Part shown: one piece after another, positions 1-6,734 of the stretch
Numbering within the stretch: the stretch's first letter is position 1
Layout of the letters: every line of letters begins with the position of its first letter
NCBI GenBank assembly: GCA_002297185.1
Contig: DBJV01000023.1
Location: 1-10,828 of the forward strand
From: Christensenella sp. UBA767
Lineage (GTDB): Bacteria; Bacillota; Clostridia; Christensenellales; CAG-917
DNA length: 10,828 nucleotides
Direction of reading: 5' to 3'
The notes under the pieces: generated by a model
What the model was told of the DNA's origin: nothing
The model's database searches: none
The model's input: the letters and a program-made list of their open reading frames with translations, nothing else
Position numbers and translations under genes: made by a program

Positions 1-170
1 GCGATAAGTTCCTGCACGCCCTCTTCGAGCTGTTTGAGCCTTTGCGGCAAAGTGCAGTCTTTGGGCGTGATGACAGCGCCGTAATCTATTACGGAATAGT
101 TGCCTTTGACAGCGTTTATCACCCCGTACCCCATAGTCGCAAGACCGGGGTCAATGCCCAATATTATCAT
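1..170 (-). CDS. ruvC: RuvC Holliday junction endonuclease, N-terminal part (cut by the window edge)
   Basis: Only the first 56 codons are present; the gene continues past the left edge. The protein opens MIILGIDPGLATMGYGVI, the characteristic RuvC start, with Asp7 as the first of the acidic metal-binding residues of the RNase H-like fold. It continues with a strand ending in DYGAV and a helix rich in Leu and Gln, as in RuvC. RuvC resolves Holliday junctions together with RuvA and RuvB in homologous recombination. The start is well fixed: the ATG at 170-168 overlaps the TGA of the upstream ABC gene (ATGA), and AAGGA (complement of 177-181) sits 6 nt upstream, inside that gene. The overlap implies coupled translation. 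ruvA and ruvB may follow to the left but are outside the window. The remaining catalytic acids cannot be checked here. Confidence 0.93.
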   Translation of the reverse strand, partial: MIILGIDPGLATMGYGVINAVKGNYSVIDYGAVITPKDCTLPQRLKQLEEGVQELI

Positions 171-1219
171 ATAACGTCCTTTATAATGCTGTTTTCGCTT
201 GCAAAATCATACACTTTCGCGCAGTTTTTGAGCGGAAGAGTTCCAACCTCGTCATGCTTTTGCGCACAATGCACAACGCCCGATTTCACGTGCAGTTCGT
301 ATCCGTTTTGCGTGCGCATAGCGTTTTGCACGCTCTCTTTTCTCTCGCCGCCTACGTCGTAGCAATCGCTTGCCCAACCGACGAAAACATCCTTGCCGAT
401 ATACCCTTGCGCAATCTTTCCATCAAGGTGGGATAGGTCGATATCGTAGTTATCGAGCGTCGTCGCAACGAGATTTTCGTCCTTCCTGTCAAGACGCGCC
501 TTTTCAAAGCGGTAGTCGTTATCGAATGCCTGCACCGCCCACACGTTGGACGGATTTGCAAGTATCTGCTCGTAAGTGCCGACTTGCTTAACCTCACCGT
601 AATGCATAACGGCGATTTTGTCGGCAATAGAAAGCGCCTCATCCTTGTCGCGCGTCGAGAATATCACGGTCTTGCCCTCTTTTGCCATATTTTGCAAAAT
701 AGGCGCAACTTCGCTCCAAAGTTCCCTCGCCTCGTCCTTGTCAAGCCCTCTCGTTATATCGTCAACGAGTATAACCTTTGCAGGTCTTGAAAACAACCTT
801 GCAATCGCAAGCCTCTTAAGGTCTATAAGCGAGGTCTTTTTCGCCTTGTCGTGAAGTATGGCAACCACGCCCATTTTTTCAGCGCATTCGTTTACGATTT
901 GCTTTATTTTGTCCTTGTCGTAGCCTCGAATAATAAGCGGATAAGCCAGATTATAGTAGCACGAGCGATTTTCAAACATCGCCAAATCGTCGAAAACCAT
1001 AATCACGTCGTCGGGCTTTTTATCAAGCGGCTCACCGTCAAACAGCACCTTGCCCTCGCAATCGGTAACGGACGCAACCACCTTCAAAAAGGTGGTTTTT
1101 CCGCTCAATTCGTCACCGAGCAAGGCAAGAATTTTGCCGTCCTCTATTTTCATATCCAACGAGCCGAGTACCCTCGCCCCGTACAGATACTGCTTACTAA
1201 CGCCGACAAGTTCCAGCAT
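167..1219 (-). CDS. Degenerate MalK-like ABC ATPase domain protein, 350 aa
   Basis: The fold is that of an ABC nucleotide-binding domain (about residues 1-235) followed by a C-terminal part of about 115 residues that resembles the OB/TOBE regulatory domain of MalK/UgpC-type ATPases. Walker A is intact (GDELSGKTT, 35-43, with Lys41). The other key motifs are altered. The Q-loop Gln is Asp77 (MVFDD). The LSGGQ signature reads TSLID at 129-133, placed by the conserved AIAR at 138-141. Walker B Asp153 is followed by Asp154 in place of the catalytic Glu. The H-loop His is Arg190 (FSTRD). The D-loop keeps Leu-Asp (159-160). The protein may bind ATP but is unlikely to hydrolyse it normally. No permease or binding protein gene is nearby. 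The gene begins 2 nt after the pgi stop with no visible Shine-Dalgarno site, so its translation probably depends on pgi, and it overlaps ruvC by 4 nt. Function unknown; a sensor or scaffold role is only a guess. Confidence 0.85.
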   Translation of the reverse strand: MLELVGVSKQYLYGARVLGSLDMKIEDGKILALLGDELSGKTTFLKVVASVTDCEGKVLFDGEPLDKKPDDVIMVFDDLAMFENRSCYYNLAYPLIIRGYDKDKIKQIVNECAEKMGVVAILHDKAKKTSLIDLKRLAIARLFSRPAKVILVDDITRGLDKDEARELWSEVAPILQNMAKEGKTVIFSTRDKDEALSIADKIAVMHYGEVKQVGTYEQILANPSNVWAVQAFDNDYRFEKARLDRKDENLVATTLDNYDIDLSHLDGKIAQGYIGKDVFVGWASDCYDVGGERKESVQNAMRTQNGYELHVKSGVVHCAQKHDEVGTLPLKNCAKVYDFASENSIIKDVI

Positions 1220-1221
1220 AA

Positions 1222-2616
1222 TTAGATGATATATTTGTTATTCTTCTTGGGAGCAGCCTCGAGTTCCGCTTTTTTCGCCTCGTAGCCGGCTCTATTGAAC
1301 ATTGCGTAAGTTGCGTTCTTGCCCTCTTCAACGCCCGGTTGATTGAAGGTATCGATGTTGAGCATCTTTCCGCAGTATGCCGTTTCGAGTTGGAAGAACA
1401 TAAGCAATTGACCGATAGACACCGCGTTTACTTCGTCAAGCATAATGGTGCGGTTCATATGTTTGGAGCGAGTGAGCGCATACTCCGTCGCCTCTCTTTC
1501 GGTGTTGATAAGTTCGCCCATCGTGTGTCCGCAAAGGAAGTTGACGTCCGCAAATTCTTCTGCGCCATTTGCGATAACCACGTCCCCTCTGTACTTCTTT
1601 ACGCCGATAAACGTAACAACTTTGTCAAACGGACCTTCCGTGTAAAGTTGCACTTGCGAGTGTTGGTCGGTAACGCCCAAAGATTTGACGGGAGTTTGAC
1701 CTTTATGCACGACGTTGCCGTCAAAATCAACGGCTTTGCCGAGGCTCTCGCCCCAAAGTTGGCAATACCAGTCCGCAATAAGTTTGAGGCTGTCCGCATA
1801 CGGCATCATAACCGAGATGTTTTTGCCCTTTTGCTCCATTGCGATGTATTGGAGCGTTGCCGCCATCAAAGCAGGATTCTTGTACGGATTGGAGGAATTG
1901 CACGCCTTGTCCATTTCCGCCGCGCCGCGCAAAAGTCCGATAATATCGATGCCAAGCACCGCCGCAGGGAGAAGTCCCACAGGACAAAGTTCGCTGAAAC
2001 GTCCGCCAACTCCGTCGGGAATATAATATGTCTTAAATCCCTCTTTCGTTGCAAGTTTGATAAGGTTGCCCTTGCTTTGCGAAGTGGTTGCAATGATATG
2101 CTTTGCCCAATCGTCGCCGCATCTCTTTTTGAGGATATCCGTGATGATAAGATATTGGCTCATAGTCTCGGACGTTGCGCCGCTCTTGGTGATGACGTTG
2201 AACATAGTCTTTTCAACGTCGATAACGTCGAGAAGAGCAAGCATTCTTTCAGGATCTACGTTATCTTCCACGTAGAATTTCACGCCTCTCTTTTTGGGAT
2301 CGAGGTCGTTGTATCTGAAATGGCAAAGCGCATTGAACACAGCCATCGGACCAAGCGCACTTCCGCCAATTCCGAGTACCACGAAGTTTTCGTAATGTGC
2401 GCGCACTTCCGCCGCCGTATAAATGATGTCGCGCACGATATCTTCTTGATTGTACGGAAGTTCCGACCAACCCATCCAGCCCGTGCCGCGGTTTTTCTCG
2501 AAGTACGCATAACTGTCTTGCGCCTTGTCGAGGACGTTTTCTATCTCTTTTTCGGTGATGCCTTGCTCGCCTATGGACGATTGCATCATATTGTTAAAGT
2601 CAAACTTCAATTGCAT
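1222..2616 (-). CDS. pgi: Glucose-6-phosphate isomerase, 464 aa
   Basis: Cytoplasmic glycolytic enzyme that interconverts glucose 6-phosphate and fructose 6-phosphate. The sequence has the two SIS-type sugar-phosphate loops (GIGGS at 82-86 and KSGATSET at 144-151), PGI signature 1 (DGVGGRFSELCPVG at 201-214) and signature 2 ending FNQPGVEEGK at 424-433. By family comparison the catalytic residues are Glu290 (LWGESLGK), His319 (DQHSQ) and Lys433, all present. The length fits the roughly 450-residue bacterial PGI group. The tail after about 450 is Lys/Asn rich. The ATG is supported by GGAGG (2631-2627 on the complement), which lies in the last codons of the upstream gene, 10 nt before the start. 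Only 5 nt separate the two genes, and the ABC gene follows after 2 nt, so pgi sits in the middle of an operon. Confidence 0.97.
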   Translation of the reverse strand: MQLKFDFNNMMQSSIGEQGITEKEIENVLDKAQDSYAYFEKNRGTGWMGWSELPYNQEDIVRDIIYTAAEVRAHYENFVVLGIGGSALGPMAVFNALCHFRYNDLDPKKRGVKFYVEDNVDPERMLALLDVIDVEKTMFNVITKSGATSETMSQYLIITDILKKRCGDDWAKHIIATTSQSKGNLIKLATKEGFKTYYIPDGVGGRFSELCPVGLLPAAVLGIDIIGLLRGAAEMDKACNSSNPYKNPALMAATLQYIAMEQKGKNISVMMPYADSLKLIADWYCQLWGESLGKAVDFDGNVVHKGQTPVKSLGVTDQHSQVQLYTEGPFDKVVTFIGVKKYRGDVVIANGAEEFADVNFLCGHTMGELINTEREATEYALTRSKHMNRTIMLDEVNAVSIGQLLMFFQLETAYCGKMLNIDTFNQPGVEEGKNATYAMFNRAGYEAKKAELEAAPKKNNKYII

Positions 2617-2621
2617 AATAC

Positions 2622-3401
2622 TTATGCCTCCAAAAGATTTTTCAAATATTTCACCGACTCCGCCACTTCGTCGTAAGAGTCGTAATTTTTAGCGTATTGC
2701 TCTATGATAAGCGGCCCGTCGTATCCGTTGTCTCTGAGCCTTGCGATAAGCTCGTCAAACGGAAATTCACCTTTGCCTACCATAGTAATCTCTCCGTCCT
2801 TAACGTCGCTAAGATGCACGTTTTTAAGGCTGTTTCCCATCACGGAAAGATATTCGCGCCAATCATACCCAGATTGTCTTGCCTGCTTTACGTCAAGCAC
2901 CGTTCCGACGTTCGGAGCGTACGAGCGCATCTTCTCATAAAAATCGGGCGTGTTGAAAGTCGCCCAATGCACGTTTTCAAGGCATAGTTTTATGCCGTAT
3001 TCGCTTGCGATATCGCCGAGTTTCGCCATACGTTTTCCAACGGAAACGGGGTCGAAATACTGATTGCGTTTAAGCCTCGGCTGTCCGTGGAAAGTATAAG
3101 CCTTTGCGCCAATCATATTGCCCACGGTAAGCACTTTGCGGAATATCTTTTCCGCGTCCTCGTAAGTGCGCGGAGCAATATTGAAAAGTTGCGGCTCGAA
3201 CTCGGTATTGAGCGAGTGTACGGAATAGATGTCGAGGCTGCCCTTGCGCTCTGCCAAAAGCCTTCCGAAATCGCTTTCGTACTCGCAAAAAGTGGTAAGG
3301 AACACCTCGGCGGTGTCCCCTCCACAGCGTTGAATGACCGAGAACGCGTTCTCGGTCAATTCCTTCGTAAAAAATGTTGCTGTCGATATTCCGACTTTCA
3401 T
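2622..3401 (-). CDS. Sugar phosphate isomerase/epimerase-like TIM-barrel protein, 259 aa
   Basis: Member of the xylose isomerase-like / AP endonuclease 2 TIM-barrel superfamily. Strand-end residues that usually hold the divalent metal can be placed at Glu142 (LCLENVHW), Asp170 (TVLDVKQ), His196 (NVHLSD) and Glu234 (LIIEQY); this E-D-H-E set and its spacing match ketose 3-epimerases and related isomerases. Other likely pocket residues are His62 (VHS) and His105 (FHGQ). Where characterised epimerases have a substrate-binding His three residues after the metal Asp, this protein has Gln173, so the substrate or reaction may differ. The substrate cannot be told from sequence. Pgi directly downstream suggests a role in sugar or sugar-phosphate conversion, which is inference. 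The ATG follows the stop of a 33-codon micro-ORF without a gap. Shine-Dalgarno support is weak: AAAGAG is very close, and GAGGG lies 14 nt away inside a small hairpin. Confidence 0.85.
   Translation of the reverse strand: MKVGISTATFFTKELTENAFSVIQRCGGDTAEVFLTTFCEYESDFGRLLAERKGSLDIYSVHSLNTEFEPQLFNIAPRTYEDAEKIFRKVLTVGNMIGAKAYTFHGQPRLKRNQYFDPVSVGKRMAKLGDIASEYGIKLCLENVHWATFNTPDFYEKMRSYAPNVGTVLDVKQARQSGYDWREYLSVMGNSLKNVHLSDVKDGEITMVGKGEFPFDELIARLRDNGYDGPLIIEQYAKNYDSYDEVAESVKYLKNLLEA
2627..2631 (-). promoter_or_regulatory. Ribosome binding site of pgi (GGAGG)
   Basis: GGAGG on the minus strand, 10 nt before the pgi ATG. It overlaps the last Glu codon and the following Ala codon of the upstream isomerase gene, so ribosomes finishing that gene pass directly over the site. 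Confidence 0.75.
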
Positions 3402-3503
3402 TTACTCTTTTTCGCCCTCGCCAAAACGAGGTACGTCCTTTATTTTGCACTTCAATCGCTCGCTCTTGCCTCTATATCTTTGCAAACCGTCAAACGCTTT
3501 CAT
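3402..3503 (-). CDS. Doubtful 33-codon micro-ORF upstream of the TIM-barrel gene
   Basis: An ATG at 3503-3501 opens a frame of 33 codons that starts MKAFDGLQRYRGKSERLK and ends FGEGEKE. Its TAA directly abuts the ATG of the isomerase gene. The product would be short and very basic in the middle. No clear Shine-Dalgarno site precedes it, and the frame stays open upstream of the ATG for another 18 codons. The abutting stop and start would suit a leader peptide or coupling ORF. Equally it may be a chance frame in a repetitive spacer. I do not recognise a family. Confidence 0.2.
   Translation of the reverse strand: MKAFDGLQRYRGKSERLKCKIKDVPRFGEGEKE
3416..3431 (-). promoter_or_regulatory. Small hairpin just before the TIM-barrel start codon
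   Basis: On the minus strand CCTCG and CGAGG are complementary around a TTTTGG loop, ending 14 nt before the ATG at 3401. The 3' arm holds the only purine-rich stretch (GAGGG) that resembles a Shine-Dalgarno site, though it is rather far from the ATG. It may modulate initiation, but a 5-bp stem can occur by chance. Confidence 0.25.
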
Positions 3504-3641
3504 TCGATATCTCGGTCGGCTTTGATTTGTCTTTTGAGACAAGCAATCGCTCGCACATTATTTTTATCGCCCGTTGCTCGCCGTATGTGAATATTTGCTC
3601 TGTGCGCAACTTCCACCCCACGCAAGCGGTGGGCGTATTAT

Positions 3642-3980
3642 TTATTCTTCTTCGCCTTCGCTCTCGTCATAGACGTTGGGTGCGCCTTTCTTGTCCTTTT
3701 CCCAAATGTCCTTTTGCTTTCTCATTTGTCCGAGGAGTCTAGGGATAACCTCGTCCACGTTGTCAAACGGAGAGTCGGACACTGCTTGCGCACGATAGGT
3801 CAAGCCTTTGCTCGTAACCACCATATCCGTGGTGTAGTCGCCGTTTTCGTACGTTACGGTAAATTTAACGTCCGTATCGTCGTCTGCAAAACGTCTTTCG
3901 AGCTTTGCGCACTTTTTCTCGGTGATTGCCTTGAGTGAATCACTTGGGTTGTAGTTCTTGCCAAAAATTTCGATTCTCAT
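3642..3980 (-). CDS. hpf: Ribosome hibernation promoting factor, short form, 112 aa
   Basis: Matches the HPF/RaiA N-terminal domain. It opens MRIEIFGKNY, has a first helix with Lys/Arg-rich face (SLKAITEKKCAKLERRF, 15-31), middle strands with VKFTVTYENGDYTTDMVV (38-55), the strand YRAQAV (62-67) and a second helix with basic stretch (MRKQKDIWEKDKK, 86-98). HPF binds the small ribosomal subunit in stationary phase or stress and blocks tRNA and mRNA access. The C-terminal dimerisation domain of the long HPF typical of Firmicutes is missing. In its place is a short acidic tail (DESEGEEE, 105-112), and no such domain is found in any frame just downstream. It has its own promoter and a perfect AGGAGG, so it is likely well expressed and leads the operon with the isomerase, pgi, the ABC gene and ruvC. 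Confidence 0.9.
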   Translation of the reverse strand: MRIEIFGKNYNPSDSLKAITEKKCAKLERRFADDDTDVKFTVTYENGDYTTDMVVTSKGLTYRAQAVSDSPFDNVDEVIPRLLGQMRKQKDIWEKDKKGAPNVYDESEGEEE

Positions 3981-3987
3981 AAAGTAA

Positions 3988-3993
3988 CCTCCT
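3988..3993 (-). promoter_or_regulatory. Strong ribosome binding site of hpf (AGGAGG)
   Basis: AGGAGG followed by T on the minus strand, 7 nt before the hpf ATG. It is the best Shine-Dalgarno match in the window and fixes the start codon. Confidence 0.9.
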
Positions 3994-4011
3994 GAAGTTC
4001 TTTATATAAGC

Positions 4012-4040
4012 ATTATAGCAAATATATTTTTATTATTCAA
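4012..4040 (-). promoter_or_regulatory. Sigma-A promoter for hpf and probably the genes after it
   Basis: On the minus strand the -35 hexamer is TTGAAT (complement of 4035-4040) and the -10 hexamer is a perfect TATAAT (complement of 4012-4017), with a 17-bp A/T-rich spacer. Transcription should start near 4005, giving a leader of about 25 nt that includes the AGGAGG site. This matches the Firmicutes vegetative consensus very well. Confidence 0.88.
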
Positions 4041-4097
4041 TAGCAAAACGCATTTTTACGTCAAATTTTGCACACGCAAATCCACGCCAGAACGGGA

Positions 4098-4174
4098 TTA
4101 TGATATTTTGTTCGCTTTTATGATATTTCACTTCCCGAAAATGACATAATTTAGCCCCAAAATTAACATAATTT
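4098..4174. repeat. Phased short direct repeats upstream of the hpf promoter
   Basis: Two exact copies of TTATGATATTT lie at 4098-4108 and 4118-4128 (20-bp period). Two copies of ACATAATTT, sharing the inverted CATAA core, lie at 4144-4152 and 4166-4174 (22-bp period). Further on, TTTTGCGC occurs at 4173-4180 and 4204-4211. The spacing of about two helical turns would suit a protein binding one DNA face. The A/T-rich composition makes chance repeats more likely, so this is tentative. The whole 252-bp gap between clpC and hpf (3981-4232) holds only this and the hpf promoter and RBS; I saw no terminator for clpC. Confidence 0.4.
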
Positions 4175-4232
4175 TTGCGCATTTTTTGCACTTTTTGAGT
4201 TAATTTTGCGCCTGTTTTATGTCGATTTTTGC

Positions 4233-6734
4233 TTACGCTTTTTCAAAAGTGAGCGTATCGCCGTCGCAATCGATTTTCACTTTGTCGTTTGCGCCGATTT
4301 CACCCCTTATGAGTTTCTCGCTGAGTTTATCCTCGACGAGTCTTTGGATTGTGCGGCGCAGCGGTCTTGCCCCGTATTCGGCATCGTATCCCACGTTTGC
4401 GATATACTCCTTTGCCTTGTCCGTAATTTCCACGCTTACGCCTCTTTCTTCAAGGCGTTTTGCAAGCGACGAGAACATCAAATTCGCAATTCTAACGATG
4501 TTTTCTTTGTCCAATTTCTTGAATACGACGATCTCGTCTATACGGTTGATAATCTCGGGTTTCATTGCGCCTTTGAGGGCTTGGATATGCCTTTCCCTAT
4601 TGCGCTCCGTCTCGTTTTCCGTGGCTTGCGCGCTTGCAAAACCGAGGGTATGGCGAGGCTGCGTCGCCTCTTTTGCGCCGATGTTGGAAGTGAGGATAAC
4701 GACGGTGTTTTTGAAACTCACCGTTCTGCCGTGGCTATCCGTAAGAATACCGTCCTCGAGTATTTGAAGAAGTATATTGAAAATGTCGGGATGTCCCTTT
4801 TCTATTTCGTCGAAAAGCACTACTGAATAGGGCTTTCTACGCACTTTTTCGGTGAGTTGACCGCCTTCTTCAAAGCCTACCAAACCGGGTGCCGAGCCTA
4901 TGAGTCTTGACACGCTGTCTTTCTCCATATATTCGCTCATATCCACTCTGATCAGTAGATCTTCGTCACCGAAAAGCGCACCTGCAAGTGCCTTTGCAAG
5001 TTCGGTTTTACCAACGCCCGTAGGTCCGAGGAATATAAACGAACCAATTGGACGTTTGGGATCTTTCAGCCCTGCTCTTGCACGCTTAATCGCTCTTGCA
5101 ACAGCCAAACAAGCCTCGTCTTGTCCTATAACTCTGGACTGCAAAACCTTCTCCAAATTGACGAGTTTTTCACTCTCGCCTTGCGTGATTTTGCTTACGG
5201 GAATGCCCGTCCAATTGCCCACCACTTCGGCGATTTCGTCCTCACCGATAGAGAGCGTCATAGATGCGCATTTTTCCTTCCATTCTATTTCGGCTTTCTC
5301 GCGTTTTTCTATATAATCGTCCCTAAGTGCCTTATATTTGGCGCAAAGCTCAAAGTTGTCTCTGCGTTTCGCCTCGCTCAAATCGAGGTCTGCCTGCTTG
5401 ATTTTTGCCTCCAATTCGCGGATTTCCTGCGGTGTGGTGAAATTGAAAATCTTCTTTCTCGAGGCTGCCTCGTCGATAAGGTCAATCGCCTTGTCCGGCA
5501 AGAATCTGTCCGCAACGTATCTATCCGACAAAATCGCCGCCGAAGATATAGCCTCGTCGGTGATAACGACGCCGTGATGCGCCTCGTATTTGGGCTTTAA
5601 TCCTTGCAAAATTTCTATCGTGTCGCTAACGCTCGGCTCTTCCACCAAAACGGGTTGAAAACGGCGTTCTAATGCGCTATCCTGCTCAAATTGTTTGCGA
5701 TATTCTTCAAGCGTTGTTGCGCCTATCGTCTGCAATTCGCCCCTTGCAAGCATTGGTTTGAGTATGTTTGCAATATCCAGTCCGCCCTCGCTTGCACCCG
5801 CTTTCAATATAGTGTGGATTTCGTCGATAAAGAGCAAAATATCCCCTCTGCGTTTTATGCCGTTGAGGGTTTCTTTAAGTCTCTCTTCAAAGTCGCCTCT
5901 ATATCTCGTGCCTGCCACAAGCGAGGTCAAATCCAGCGAAAATACCGTCTTTCCTCTAAGTGCGTCGGGAACGTCGCCTGCGACGATTGCCTGCGCAAGT
6001 CCGTCAACGACTGCGCTCTTACCGACGCCCGGCTCGCCTATAAGCACGGGATTGTTTTTGGTTCTACGGCAAAGCACTTGGATAACTCTTTCCGTCTCCT
6101 TGCCTCTGCCGATTACGGGATCAAGCTTGCCGTCTCTTGCTTTCTTCGTCAAATCCGTACCGTATTTGGACAAATCGAAATCGTCTTTTTCTTCATTTTT
6201 AGGCTCGGGCGCAACGTGCTTTTGAGCCTCGCTATCTCCAAAATATTGCGAAACGTAGCCGCTTAGAATGTTGTTTACGCTCTCTTGCGCGCCGTTTGCA
6301 ACGCACATTGAAGGTTTGCCGCCGCCGTTTGAAATTATGGCGTTATACACCACTCTTTGCAAACTTTCCGTATCTATGCCGCAATCTCTCAAAACGCCTG
6401 CCGCAACCGACGACGTTTCGTCAAGCACGGTGTATAAAATATGCTCCGTACCCACGCACGACGAGCCGAGCCTTGTGGCAACGTCTCTTGCGTTTTCCAC
6501 CGCTCTGCCTGCTCTTGCCGACATTTCCACGCGCGGACGAAGAGGCATGGGCGAAAAGATTTTCAACACGTCGTCCTCATACAATCCGCATTGATTGAGT
6601 ATGCGTTTTGCACTCCCGTCAACGCTCAAAAGACCGTACAAAATATGTTCGGTGCAAATAAGTCCGCCCGTGCGGACGGCAAGTTCGCCTGCCGTATCGA
6701 GTACGGCGCGTGCGTTATCAGAAAACTTTATCAT
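4233..6734 (-). CDS. clpC: ClpC, AAA+ unfoldase of the ClpCP protease, 833 aa
   Basis: Full-length class I Clp ATPase. The N domain (1 to about 150) has the two internal repeats with TEHIL motifs (28-32 and 96-100). Their Glu29 and Glu97 match the glutamates that bind phospho-arginine tags in Bacillus ClpC. D1 has Walker A GEPGVGKS (233-240) and Walker B FIDE (302-305). The middle domain with a UVR motif spans about 439-490, which marks ClpC rather than ClpA or ClpB. D2 has Walker A GPTGVGKT (570-577), Walker B LFDE (640-643) and an LGF loop (697-699) of the kind that docks ClpP. It unfolds tagged proteins and feeds them to ClpP; clpP is not in the window. The ATG overlaps the mcsA-mcsB stop (ATGA), with GGAGG 4 nt upstream inside that gene, so both are translated together. 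Confidence 0.97.
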   Translation of the reverse strand: MIKFSDNARAVLDTAGELAVRTGGLICTEHILYGLLSVDGSAKRILNQCGLYEDDVLKIFSPMPLRPRVEMSARAGRAVENARDVATRLGSSCVGTEHILYTVLDETSSVAAGVLRDCGIDTESLQRVVYNAIISNGGGKPSMCVANGAQESVNNILSGYVSQYFGDSEAQKHVAPEPKNEEKDDFDLSKYGTDLTKKARDGKLDPVIGRGKETERVIQVLCRRTKNNPVLIGEPGVGKSAVVDGLAQAIVAGDVPDALRGKTVFSLDLTSLVAGTRYRGDFEERLKETLNGIKRRGDILLFIDEIHTILKAGASEGGLDIANILKPMLARGELQTIGATTLEEYRKQFEQDSALERRFQPVLVEEPSVSDTIEILQGLKPKYEAHHGVVITDEAISSAAILSDRYVADRFLPDKAIDLIDEAASRKKIFNFTTPQEIRELEAKIKQADLDLSEAKRRDNFELCAKYKALRDDYIEKREKAEIEWKEKCASMTLSIGEDEIAEVVGNWTGIPVSKITQGESEKLVNLEKVLQSRVIGQDEACLAVARAIKRARAGLKDPKRPIGSFIFLGPTGVGKTELAKALAGALFGDEDLLIRVDMSEYMEKDSVSRLIGSAPGLVGFEEGGQLTEKVRRKPYSVVLFDEIEKGHPDIFNILLQILEDGILTDSHGRTVSFKNTVVILTSNIGAKEATQPRHTLGFASAQATENETERNRERHIQALKGAMKPEIINRIDEIVVFKKLDKENIVRIANLMFSSLAKRLEERGVSVEITDKAKEYIANVGYDAEYGARPLRRTIQRLVEDKLSEKLIRGEIGANDKVKIDCDGDTLTFEKA

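Larger units (their letters stand above)
3402..3641. repeat. 240-bp spacer with internal repeats between hpf and the isomerase gene
   Basis: This stretch has no recognisable gene apart from the doubtful micro-ORF. It contains an exact 11-bp direct repeat, CAATCGCTCGC, at 3453-3463 and 3544-3554. It also has a 6-bp stem hairpin TTGTCT-TTTG-AGACAA at 3527-3542 and a 5-bp stem hairpin CCTCG-CCAAAA-CGAGG at 3416-3431. There is no GC-rich stem followed by a T-run, so no terminator is evident for hpf on the minus strand, and no convincing promoter was found. It could be an untranslated operon spacer, a decayed gene or one copy of an interspersed element. Confidence 0.4.

Noticed and set aside
1339..2676. 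445-codon open frame on the plus strand opposite pgi
   Set aside because: It is entirely antisense to a gene with all PGI signatures, matches no family I recognise, and long antisense frames arise easily from the codon bias of this genome.
3087..3590. 167-codon plus-strand frame across the isomerase gene and spacer
   Set aside because: It overlaps a well-supported gene on the other strand, has no ribosome site or recognisable domain, and its composition is that of antisense coding sequence.
3613..3633. Possible terminator hairpin after hpf (CCCAC/GTGGG)
   Set aside because: The stem is only 5 bp with a mismatch inside, and the minus-strand sequence after it is not a T-run, so it does not look like an intrinsic terminator.
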